64,000 nt of DNA, from positions 272,004 through 336,003 of the forward strand of contig NZ_JAQZSG010000002.1 of the NCBI RefSeq assembly GCF_028745515.1, in the 5' to 3' direction. Shown here one piece after another: positions 57,595 to 64,000 of this stretch. The notes below the pieces were generated by a model. The model saw nothing but the letters and a program-made list of their open reading frames with translations. It searched no databases and was not told the DNA's origin. This DNA comes from Paenibacillus thermotolerans (GTDB lineage Bacteria; Bacillota; Bacilli; Paenibacillales; YIM-B00363). Both the position numbers and the translations under genes were made by a program. The first letter of the stretch is position 1. Each line of letters begins with the position of its first letter.

Positions 57595-59520
57595 ATGAAC
57601 GAAAAAACATTGCAACGCCTTGAGTATCCGCAAATTAAAGAAAGAGTGAAGGAACAGGCGGTAACGTATTTGGGCAGAGAGCTCGTTGAGCAAATGCAGC
57701 CGATGGTGACGCTGAAGGCGGTAATGTCCGCGCTGCAGGAAACGGCTGAGGCCGCCGACCTCATTAAGCACGGGGCAAACGTTCCGCTCCCTTCGTTAGA
57801 GGGCATGGAGACGGTTTTCGGTCTGCTGGGGAAGGGCTACGTATTTTCGGAGGCGGATTTTGGCGCGGTGGCGACATTTTTAAACAGCTGCCGGCATTTG
57901 AAAAAGTATATGGCGGGCAAGTCCGGCGCCGCACCCCGGGTAGCCTCCTACGCCGAAGCTTTATATGCGCTTACGGATTTGAAGTCGGAAATCGAACGCT
58001 GCATCCGGCACGGACGGGTAACCGACGAGGCGAGCGGCGAGCTTGCCAAAGTCCGCAAAAAAATAGCGGTCGCCGAAGAAAGAGTAAAGAAGCGGATGGA
58101 CGCGCTGCTTTCGAAGCACCGCTCGATCTTGCAGGAGAACATCGTCAGCCTGCGCGGCGGCAGGTACGTCATCCCCGTGAAGAAGGAGCATCGCAGGCTC
58201 GTGCAGGGTGCGGTGCTGGACGAATCGGCGAGCGGCCAAACCGTGTATATCGAGCCGGCGGAAATCGGTTCGCTGCAGTATGAGCTGAACGCCTTGCGGT
58301 CCGAGGAAGCGCGGGAGGAGACGAAGGTGCTGGCGATGCTGACCGGCATGCTTGAAGGCTATGAACGCGAGCTGTTAGTGAACGCGGACGGGGTGGGCCG
58401 CTACGATTTCTTGTTCGCCAAGGCGAAGTACGCCAGGGCGATCGGCGGAGTCGCGGCAGAAGTGAACGACGGCGGCTTGATCGACGTCAAGGATGCCGTT
58501 CACCCGCTGCTGGGGCGCGCCATGGTGCCGCTGTCGTTCGAGATCGGTCGCAGGTTCCGCACGCTTATCATTACCGGTCCGAATACCGGCGGCAAGACGG
58601 TTGCGTTAAAGACCGTGGGGCTGCTTACGCTCATGGTGCAGTCGGGCTTGCTTGTGCCGGCGGCCCCGGACAGCACGTTCGCGATATTCACGAATATCGC
58701 TGCGGATATCGGTGACGGGCAGTCGCTGGAGCAATCGTTAAGCACGTTCTCCGCGCATGTAAAAAATATAGTTGAGATATTGAAGTCGGCGAACCGTTCG
58801 ACACTCGTGCTGATCGACGAGATGGCATCGGGAACCGACCCTGGGGAAGGTGTCGGGCTGTCGATCGCGGTGCTCGAGGAGCTGTACCGGCGCGGAGCGA
58901 CGGTTGTCGCTACGACGCATTTTAATGAGATTAAGCGTTTCGCCGCGGCGGCTCCCGGGTTTGAGAACGCCCGCATGGAGTTCGACACGGAGACGCTGGA
59001 GCCGCTCTACCGGCTGCGGATCGGGGAGGCGGGGCGCAGCTATGCGTTCGTCATCGCGAGCAAGCTGGGCATGCCGGAGAAGGTGCTTGCGCGTTCGCGT
59101 CAATTAACGTCGGTCGCGCGCGGGGAAGGTCCGCTTGATTTCGGCGGCGCCGCCGAGCTTCCGGCGTTCAAGCCGGCGATTTCCGACTCCGTGCAGGAAG
59201 GCGAATCGGATGGCGGAGTGGCGATTGATGGGAATCGTTTTGAAATCGGGGACAGTGTTTACATTCCTTCGATGGGGCGTTCCGGTATCGTATATGCGGT
59301 GGAGGATGCGATGGGCAACGTCGGCGTACAAATTCAGAAGGAAAAGCTATCGATCAATCAAAAAAGGCTGAAGCCGTTTATTTCGAAAGAGCAGCTGTAT
59401 CCGAAGGATTACGATTTTGACATCGTGTTCGAATCGAAGGAAAACCGGAAGAATAAAAAGCTGATGAGCAAAAGGCACGCGGAAGGCGTCATGATCGTGC
59501 GGAAAGCGGAAGAGAAGTAG
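57595..59520 (+). CDS. MutS2-like ATPase lacking the Smr nuclease domain
   Basis: 641 residues; canonical MutS2 is about 780. MutS2-type core and clamp (1-310; LQRLEYPQIKERVKEQAVTY, SLRGGRYVIPVKKEHRRLVQ, DESASGQTVYIEPAEIGSLQ), ATPase with Walker A GPNTGGKT (327-334), SLEQSLSTFSAHVKN, Walker B VLIDEMASGTDP, switch VVATTHFNEIKRF. After a shortened coiled coil comes a KOW-like barrel (FEIGDSVYIPSMGRSGIVYA, 546-590) and a basic tail (NRKNKKLMSKRHAEG), with no C-terminal Smr domain. Bacterial MutS2/RqcU acts on collided ribosomes, and KOW domains bind ribosomes. Together with the leader attenuator, a ribosome-rescue or antibiotic-response role is plausible (inference). A GNAT gene follows after 14 bp. 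Confidence 0.88.
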   Translation: MNEKTLQRLEYPQIKERVKEQAVTYLGRELVEQMQPMVTLKAVMSALQETAEAADLIKHGANVPLPSLEGMETVFGLLGKGYVFSEADFGAVATFLNSCRHLKKYMAGKSGAAPRVASYAEALYALTDLKSEIERCIRHGRVTDEASGELAKVRKKIAVAEERVKKRMDALLSKHRSILQENIVSLRGGRYVIPVKKEHRRLVQGAVLDESASGQTVYIEPAEIGSLQYELNALRSEEAREETKVLAMLTGMLEGYERELLVNADGVGRYDFLFAKAKYARAIGGVAAEVNDGGLIDVKDAVHPLLGRAMVPLSFEIGRRFRTLIITGPNTGGKTVALKTVGLLTLMVQSGLLVPAAPDSTFAIFTNIAADIGDGQSLEQSLSTFSAHVKNIVEILKSANRSTLVLIDEMASGTDPGEGVGLSIAVLEELYRRGATVVATTHFNEIKRFAAAAPGFENARMEFDTETLEPLYRLRIGEAGRSYAFVIASKLGMPEKVLARSRQLTSVARGEGPLDFGGAAELPAFKPAISDSVQEGESDGGVAIDGNRFEIGDSVYIPSMGRSGIVYAVEDAMGNVGVQIQKEKLSINQKRLKPFISKEQLYPKDYDFDIVFESKENRKNKKLMSKRHAEGVMIVRKAEEK

Positions 59521-59534
59521 GGGGAGCAATGGAT

Positions 59535-60566
59535 ATGGGGAATAGGGTTGAATCGGGTTATGTGGAATATGCGATACGGCACGAAGACTGGCGGGATGTT
59601 CCGCGCATCGCCGAGCTGCACGCGGAGGCGTTCGATTATTCCGCGGGAATGGGGGAGGTTGCGCTGACGGATGCGCTGCGCAGACGGCGGCTGCACGCTC
59701 CCCGGCTTTCGCTGGTGGCGAAGTCGGAGGGCCGCGTAGCGGGGCATGCGATGTTCAGCTTGTATGAAGCGCGAATCGGCGGGGCTCGCGTTCGCGCATC
59801 GATCTTGGCGCCGGTGGCTGTCGCCAAAGAGTTTCGAGGCCAAGGGGTGGCGTCGGCGTTGATTGAGGAAGGACACCGGGTGCTGGAAGAAATGGGCGTG
59901 AAGGTCGGATTGGTACTGGGCCATCCGGGATACTATCCTCGGTTCGGCTATGTGACCGGTATGTTCGGAACGTGCCGGTTGAAGGTGGCGCGTGCGGCGA
60001 TTGATGCTGCGCGCTTGGAGGAGCGGCGTGTAGGGAGAGACGACATCCCGGCGCTACAGCGGATGTGGGAGCTGTGGCACGGCGACGTCGATCTGGCGCT
60101 TGCCGTGGGTGACGATTTGGCGGATTGGATCTCGCCGGATCGGCGGTTCCGCTCTGTCGTTCTGGAACGGGGCGGGGAGATGTGCGGGTTTGTGAAGTAC
60201 CGCAACGATCGGCCGCAGGCCCCGGAGCTCGTGCTGGCGCAAGATGGCGGGGCTATGGCGGAACTGCTCGGGCACCTTGCGGCGCTTGGGGTCGACGCCG
60301 ACGGGCGCGTCGCGGGACCTGCGGGCGCGGCGGGCTCACGCGAGCCCGGGCCGCTTTATCTCCCGCTGCATCCGGGGGCACGCGCCGTTCGCGAGCTGCT
60401 GCGGATGCCGTATGAAGCGGAGACGAACGTTTGGGACGCGGGCATGCTCCGCGTGTTCGGCGAGGGCACTGCTGAAGAGGCGGCGGTTTATATGAAGGAA
60501 GTGAAGGAGGGCATCCGGCTTCCGGGGCTCGTCATTTGGCCTTCGGCGTTCGACGTTTGCTCGTAA
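59535..60566 (+). CDS. Eis-like GNAT N-acetyltransferase
   Basis: 343 residues. N-terminal GNAT domain: VRASILAPVAVAKEFRGQGV, ASALIEEGHRVLEEMGVKVG, LVLGHPGYYPRFGYVTGMFG; this is followed by a second, degenerate GNAT-like/sterol-carrier-like half (ALQRMWELWHGDVDLALAVG, GEMCGFVKYRNDRPQAPELV). Eis-type enzymes can acetylate aminoglycosides at several amines. ATG at 59535 is favoured because GGAG (59523-59526) is 8 nt upstream. Cotranscribed with the MutS2-like gene, so under the same attenuator. Confidence 0.83.
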   Translation: MGNRVESGYVEYAIRHEDWRDVPRIAELHAEAFDYSAGMGEVALTDALRRRRLHAPRLSLVAKSEGRVAGHAMFSLYEARIGGARVRASILAPVAVAKEFRGQGVASALIEEGHRVLEEMGVKVGLVLGHPGYYPRFGYVTGMFGTCRLKVARAAIDAARLEERRVGRDDIPALQRMWELWHGDVDLALAVGDDLADWISPDRRFRSVVLERGGEMCGFVKYRNDRPQAPELVLAQDGGAMAELLGHLAALGVDADGRVAGPAGAAGSREPGPLYLPLHPGARAVRELLRMPYEAETNVWDAGMLRVFGEGTAEEAAVYMKEVKEGIRLPGLVIWPSAFDVCS

Positions 60567-60585
60567 GGCGGCCCGCGGTGGCGAT

Positions 60586-60703
60586 CAGCGGAATAAAGTT
60601 CCGTACGAGGTGGTCGGTCAGGCGGTGCGGCAGGCTGCAACGGAACAAAGCTCCGTTGGGAGCAGCTGCTTTGTCGGTGAGAGCTGCTGTAGCGGAGCAA
60701 AGG
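60586..60703. repeat. CGGAAYAAAGTTCCG palindromic repeat, three units
   Basis: Units start at 60586 (CAGCGGAATAAAGTTCCGTA), 60638 (CAACGGAACAAAGCTCCGTT) and 60690 (TAGCGGAGCAAAG, partial): steps 52 and 52 bp. Spacers match those at 4.85 and 24.1 kb. The interval 60567-60790 has no other recognisable feature. Confidence 0.85.
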
Positions 60704-60790
60704 GCGGGTGCCGGCCGGCGAACCCGCCGTTCTCGTTCTTACGGCATGCTATTTTGTTTTCTCCGACTGTGGTAAAATTGTGAACTGGTG

Positions 60791-61453
60791 ATGAACTTGG
60801 CACAATCGAAATATTACGTCGTTTGGGTCGGGCGCGAGCCGGGCATCTACGAAACATGGAACGACTGCAAGGCGCAGGTGGACGGCTTTCAGGGGGCCAA
60901 GTACAAGTCCTTCCCATCCAAATCGGAGGCGCAGCAAGCCTACGAAACCGGTTGGGCCAAGACGTTCGCGGCGTCCGCCAAGATCGCGGCGCAATCGGCA
61001 GGCGCCAAAACCGGCAGTTCCGGCTCAGGCAGCGCAGCCGCTGCGAATTACGACCTCGACAGCATCTGCGTAGACGCCGCTTCAAGCGGGAACCCGGGCA
61101 TTGTCGAGTATCAAGGCGTCGATACGCGGACCGGCGAGCGGCTGTTTCACAATGGGCCGATCCCGAAGGGCACGAACAACCTCGGCGAATTTTTGGCCAT
61201 CGTGCACGGTCTTGCGTATTTGAAGCAGCAGGGCAGCGGCAAGACGATTTACTCCGATTCGCGCACGGCGATCAAATGGGTGAGGGAGAAGCACGTAGCG
61301 ACGACGCTCGTCCGGGACGCTTCCACGGAGGAAATTTGGCGGCTCGTCGACCGGGCGCTGGCGTGGCTGCGCGGCAATCCGTACCGCAACAAGATCGTGA
61401 AGTGGGAAACGGAAGCATGGGGAGAAATTAAAGCCGATTTCGGGCGGAAATAG
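60791..61453 (+). CDS. RNase H1-type ribonuclease with viroplasmin domain
   Basis: 220 residues. N-terminal caulimovirus-viroplasmin-like hybrid-binding domain (KYYVVWVGREPGIYETWNDC, QVDGFQGAKYKSFPSKSEAQ), an Ala/Gly/Ser linker, then the RNase H fold with catalytic carboxylates: Asp in CVDAASSGNPG, Glu in NLGEFLAIVHG, Asp in IYSDSRTAI and Asp in the terminal WGEIKADFGRK. Removes RNA from RNA-DNA hybrids. ATG at 60791 (GTG 60788 just before it); SD is weak. Confidence 0.9.
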   Translation: MNLAQSKYYVVWVGREPGIYETWNDCKAQVDGFQGAKYKSFPSKSEAQQAYETGWAKTFAASAKIAAQSAGAKTGSSGSGSAAAANYDLDSICVDAASSGNPGIVEYQGVDTRTGERLFHNGPIPKGTNNLGEFLAIVHGLAYLKQQGSGKTIYSDSRTAIKWVREKHVATTLVRDASTEEIWRLVDRALAWLRGNPYRNKIVKWETEAWGEIKADFGRK

Positions 61454-61486
61454 AGAACAAGTTCAACGGATAAGGGCTGGAGCGAA

Positions 61487-62308
61487 ATGGATACGATATA
61501 CAAAATGATTGCGATCGACATCGACGACACGCTGCTTAACGACAATTTGGAGGTGACGCCGGGCACGCGGGAGGCGCTTGCCGAAGCGATTCGCCAAGGG
61601 GCGGTCGTTACGCTGGCGACGGGGAGAATGTTCGCTTCCACGAAGAAGGTGGCCGAGCAGCTTGAGTTGAACGTTCCGGTCATCACGTACCAAGGCGCAT
61701 TGATTAAAAATTTGCTGGACGGCGAAGTGCTGTACGAGCGTTCCTTGCCGGCGGAAGCCGCGTTTAAGGTGATCCGGTTCGCGAAAGAGCGCGGGCTGCA
61801 TTTGCAGGCCTATCTAAACGACGAGCTGTATGCTTGGGAAGAAAACGACAAGGTCAAAAAGTACGCGGAGCAAGTGAAGGTGGAGTATTCCATCGTGACC
61901 GATTTTGACAGCATTGCGAAGCAAGGCAGTACAAAGCTGCTCATCATCGACGAGCCGTCCAAGCTGGACGAACTCATTCCCGAGCTGAAGCAGCTGCTGG
62001 GGGAGCAAGCGCACATTACGAAATCGAAGCCGCATTATTTGGAAATTTTGCATCCCGAAGCGACAAAGGGCCATGCATTGCTTCATCTGGCTGCATATTA
62101 CGGAATTGACCGGTCGCAGACGATCGCCGTCGGCGACTCTTGGAACGACCGCGAGATGATCGAAGCCGCTGGACTCGGGGTTGCCATGGCGAATGCGGTG
62201 GAGCCTCTGAAGCAGGTGGCGGATTTTATTACTTTAAGCAATAATGAAGAGGGAGTACGCACGGTTGTGGATCGGTTTTTGCTAAGGGGAGCAGGCACCG
62301 GCGCGTAA
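61487..62308 (+). CDS. Cof-type HAD-IIB phosphatase
   Basis: 273 residues. HAD motif I IAIDIDDTLLND, motif II TLATGRMF, motif III Lys in TKSKPHYLEILHPEATKGHA and motif IV VGDSWNDREMIEAAGLGVAM. C2B cap in the middle (about 85-190). Dephosphorylates sugar phosphates or flavin/pyridoxal phosphates; the family is promiscuous. CTGGAGCG upstream of the ATG; 33 bp after the RNase H gene, likely cotranscribed. Confidence 0.92.
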   Translation: MDTIYKMIAIDIDDTLLNDNLEVTPGTREALAEAIRQGAVVTLATGRMFASTKKVAEQLELNVPVITYQGALIKNLLDGEVLYERSLPAEAAFKVIRFAKERGLHLQAYLNDELYAWEENDKVKKYAEQVKVEYSIVTDFDSIAKQGSTKLLIIDEPSKLDELIPELKQLLGEQAHITKSKPHYLEILHPEATKGHALLHLAAYYGIDRSQTIAVGDSWNDREMIEAAGLGVAMANAVEPLKQVADFITLSNNEEGVRTVVDRFLLRGAGTGA

Positions 62309-62312
62309 CCCT

Positions 62313-62335
62313 CCTGCGCGGGCAAAGCGCGCAGG
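62313..62335. other. GC-rich hairpin between HAD and malic enzyme genes
   Basis: CCTGCGCG (62313-62320) and CGCGCAGG (62328-62335), 7-nt loop, no T-tract. Could be a weak terminator or mRNA-stabilising hairpin. Confidence 0.5.
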
Positions 62336-62387
62336 CATCTCCGCTTCAATAATTAACCACCATTCAATTAAAAGGGGAGAGCAAGTC

Positions 62388-63794
62388 GTGGCTATCGGAA
62401 CAAGCGTCATTATGCGGATTGAAATGGACAAAACGAAAATCGGATTCGGACAAGTCATCTCGGAAATAACGAACGCCGGAGGGGACGTCGTTGCCATCGA
62501 CGTCATTCGTTCGGGTAAAGATTCCACAACGAGGGACATTACGATCAATTTGGCGGACGCCAATTACACGGACCTGATCGACCGGGTCGGCAGCGTTCCC
62601 GGCATACGCGTCGTGAACGTATCGGACCGCACGTTCCTTGTGCATCTCGGCGGGAAAATCGAGATGCAGCCGAAGGTGAAAATCGTAAACCGCGACGATT
62701 TGTCGCGCGTGTACACGCCCGGCGTCGCGCGGGTGTGCATGGCGATTCACGAGGATCCGGGCAAAGCGTATTCGTTGACCATCAAGCGTAACACGGTGGC
62801 GGTCGTATCGGACGGGACGGCGGTGCTCGGCCTCGGCGACATCGGGCCGCATGCGGCGATGCCGGTTATGGAAGGCAAGGCGATGCTTTTCAAGCAGCTT
62901 GCGGGAGTGGACGCTTTTCCGATATGCCTGGATACGAAAGACACGGAAGAAATCATTCGCACGATCAAGCTGATCGCTCCGGCGTTCGGAGGAATCAATC
63001 TGGAGGATATCGGCTCGCCCCGCTGCTTTGAGGTGGAAGAGCGGCTGAAGCAGGAGCTCGATATTCCCGTATTCCACGACGACCAGCACGGTACCGCGGT
63101 AGTGCTGCTGGCGGGCTTGATCAACGCGCTCAAGCTCGTCGAAAAGCCGATGGAGCAGGTGCGGATCGTGCTGGTCGGCTGCGGCGCGGCAGGTACGGCA
63201 TGCTCCAAAATATTGCTTTCCGCCGGCGTCGGCGAGCTGATCTGCGTGGACCGCGAGGGCGCCTTGGTCAGCGACCAAACGTACGCCAACGACAACTGGA
63301 ATTGGCTGGCGGCGCGAACGAATCCGCGGAAGCTGCGCGGCGGCATCTCGGACGTCATCGAGGGCGCCGACGTATTCATCGGCGTTTCCCGCCCCGGCGT
63401 GCTGAAGGTGGAAGATATTCAGCGGATGAACCGGGATCCGATCGTGTTTGCGATGGCGAATCCGGAACCGGAAATTTTGCCGGAGGTTGCGGAGCCTTAT
63501 GTGCGGATTATGGCGACCGGCCGCGGCGATTACCCGAACCAAATCAACAACGTCTTGTGCTTCCCGGGCATGTTCCGCGGGGCGCTCGACAGCCGTGCCC
63601 GGACGATCAACGAGGAGATGAAGCTCGCCGCGGCGCGGGCGATCGCCTCTGTCGTTACGGACGAGGAGCTCAACGAGGCATACATTATTCCGTCCACATT
63701 TAACGACAAGGTTGTGGACCGCGTCTCCCGCGCCGTTGCGGAGGCGGCCTTGGCTACCGGCGTTGCCCGCCGCGTGCCGAAGGAATTCAGATAA
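62388..63794 (+). CDS. NAD(P)-dependent malic enzyme with N-terminal ACT domain
   Basis: 468 residues. Oxidative decarboxylation of malate to pyruvate. Residues 1-85 form an ACT-type domain (RIEMDKTKIGFGQVISEITN, VPGIRVVNVSDRTFLVHLGG), suggesting amino-acid or allosteric control. Catalytic part: SRVYTPGVARVCMAIHED, VVSDGTAVLGLGDIGPHAAM, PVMEGKAMLFKQLAGVDAF, metal-binding EDIGSPRCFEVEERL and PVFHDDQHGTAVV, then the Rossmann motif IVLVGCGAAGTACSKIL. GTG start with GGGGAGAG upstream. A terminator follows. Confidence 0.93.
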   Translation: MAIGTSVIMRIEMDKTKIGFGQVISEITNAGGDVVAIDVIRSGKDSTTRDITINLADANYTDLIDRVGSVPGIRVVNVSDRTFLVHLGGKIEMQPKVKIVNRDDLSRVYTPGVARVCMAIHEDPGKAYSLTIKRNTVAVVSDGTAVLGLGDIGPHAAMPVMEGKAMLFKQLAGVDAFPICLDTKDTEEIIRTIKLIAPAFGGINLEDIGSPRCFEVEERLKQELDIPVFHDDQHGTAVVLLAGLINALKLVEKPMEQVRIVLVGCGAAGTACSKILLSAGVGELICVDREGALVSDQTYANDNWNWLAARTNPRKLRGGISDVIEGADVFIGVSRPGVLKVEDIQRMNRDPIVFAMANPEPEILPEVAEPYVRIMATGRGDYPNQINNVLCFPGMFRGALDSRARTINEEMKLAAARAIASVVTDEELNEAYIIPSTFNDKVVDRVSRAVAEAALATGVARRVPKEFR

Positions 63795-63810
63795 GCGAAT
63801 GAAGCGGCAT

Positions 63811-63840
63811 GCCGCACCTACCGGGTGCGGCTTTTTTTTT
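63811..63840 (+). terminator. Intrinsic terminator of the malic enzyme gene
   Basis: GCCGCACC (63811-63818) pairs with GGTGCGGC (63824-63831), followed by nine T. Confidence 0.93.
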
Positions 63841-64000
63841 GCACGATTCGGAAAGTGCGGAGCTGCATGCAGGGCATGGAAACCAACATACTGAATCGCA
63901 GCTTCTAAATAACGGACACCACAGACGCTATATCGCCAATTTACCCACCGCCGCGCCGCTAAACATTCCTGTAAGGACTAAGATTTCGTCTTGGACAAAA

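Noticed and set aside
63841..64000. Gene or array unit at the right edge
   Set aside because: About 160 bp with no coding pattern; a weak AATAACGGACACC resembles palindrome units but no partner is inside the window.
1..64000. tRNA, rRNA, complete IS element or prophage
   Set aside because: No CCA-ended cloverleaf with TTCGA loop, no rRNA core sequence, no transposase or integrase frame, and no phage structural genes were recognised.

Overview
The window is a chromosomal stretch of roughly 55% GC from a Gram-positive, low-to-mid GC Firmicute. It is most likely a member of the Paenibacillaceae (Paenibacillus or Cohnella type). The evidence is strong AGGAGG-type ribosome binding sites with frequent GTG/TTG starts, a very large secreted protein with C-terminal S-layer homology (SLH) domains, a hybrid histidine kinase with a SARP-like response regulator, many GNAT/NUDIX/XRE accessory genes, and intergenic regions full of short palindromes. 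I see no rRNA, tRNA, CRISPR array, prophage or complete insertion sequence.

Layout. 1-4.7 kb: end of a repeat protein, a HipA-like kinase-fold protein, then a ykkC-class riboswitch with a terminator in front of a three-gene ABC-2 exporter, and a nitroreductase. 5-11.5 kb: a membrane-anchored acetyltransferase fusion, a BmrC/BmrD-type heterodimeric multidrug ABC exporter, a DUF1232 membrane protein and glycerate kinase. 11.5-13.9 kb: a divergent pair of a PNPOx-like flavoprotein and a MocR regulator, separated by two 51-bp direct repeats. 13.9-24 kb: a surface-signalling block made of a SARP-type response regulator, a dual-kinase hybrid sensor and an 1825-residue SLH protein. 24-31 kb: dioxygenase with AraC regulator, YwmB-like protein, frameshifted VanZ, GNAT, MFS exporter and a cytosolic LamG/BtrH-like fusion. 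31-38 kb: a patchwork of small accessory genes (two XRE-regulator/membrane-protein cassettes with matching palindromic operators, NUDIX, GyrI-like, GNAT, VOC) bracketed by two copies of a 120-bp TGACAAA repeat. 38-49 kb: MFS and AEC transporters, a neopullulanase with an attenuator-like leader, DinB, LysE, MFS, ECF sigma with ClpP, NUDIX and nitroreductase. 49-54 kb: a tightly overlapping operon of alditol-type oxidase, two APH-fold kinases and a GH32 fructosidase. 54-64 kb: CNNM/CorC protein, CBS protein, a decayed ABC-2 transporter, then a leader-peptide attenuator controlling a Smr-less MutS2 paralog plus a GNAT, followed by RNase H, a HAD phosphatase and an ACT-containing malic enzyme.

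Two things stand out. First, the 57.2-57.6 kb leader (promoter, strong SD, seven-codon ORF whose last codons form one arm of a long stem, two intrinsic terminators, then a MutS2-like gene and an acetyltransferase) has the full layout of translation-dependent attenuation and suggests an antibiotic- or stalling-inducible ribosome-protection operon. Second, at least three intergenic regions carry four-copy arrays of about 25-bp palindromic units. The unit sequence differs from array to array, but the spacing is nearly the same each time (about 52, 61 and 52 bp); a fourth family uses the same 52/61-bp steps.

Several loci are decaying: folD remnant, SRPBCC remnant, ABC-2 transporter remnant, truncated HxlR and frameshifted VanZ. 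All coordinates and motifs come from reading the sequence; family names rest on recognised motifs, without database searches.
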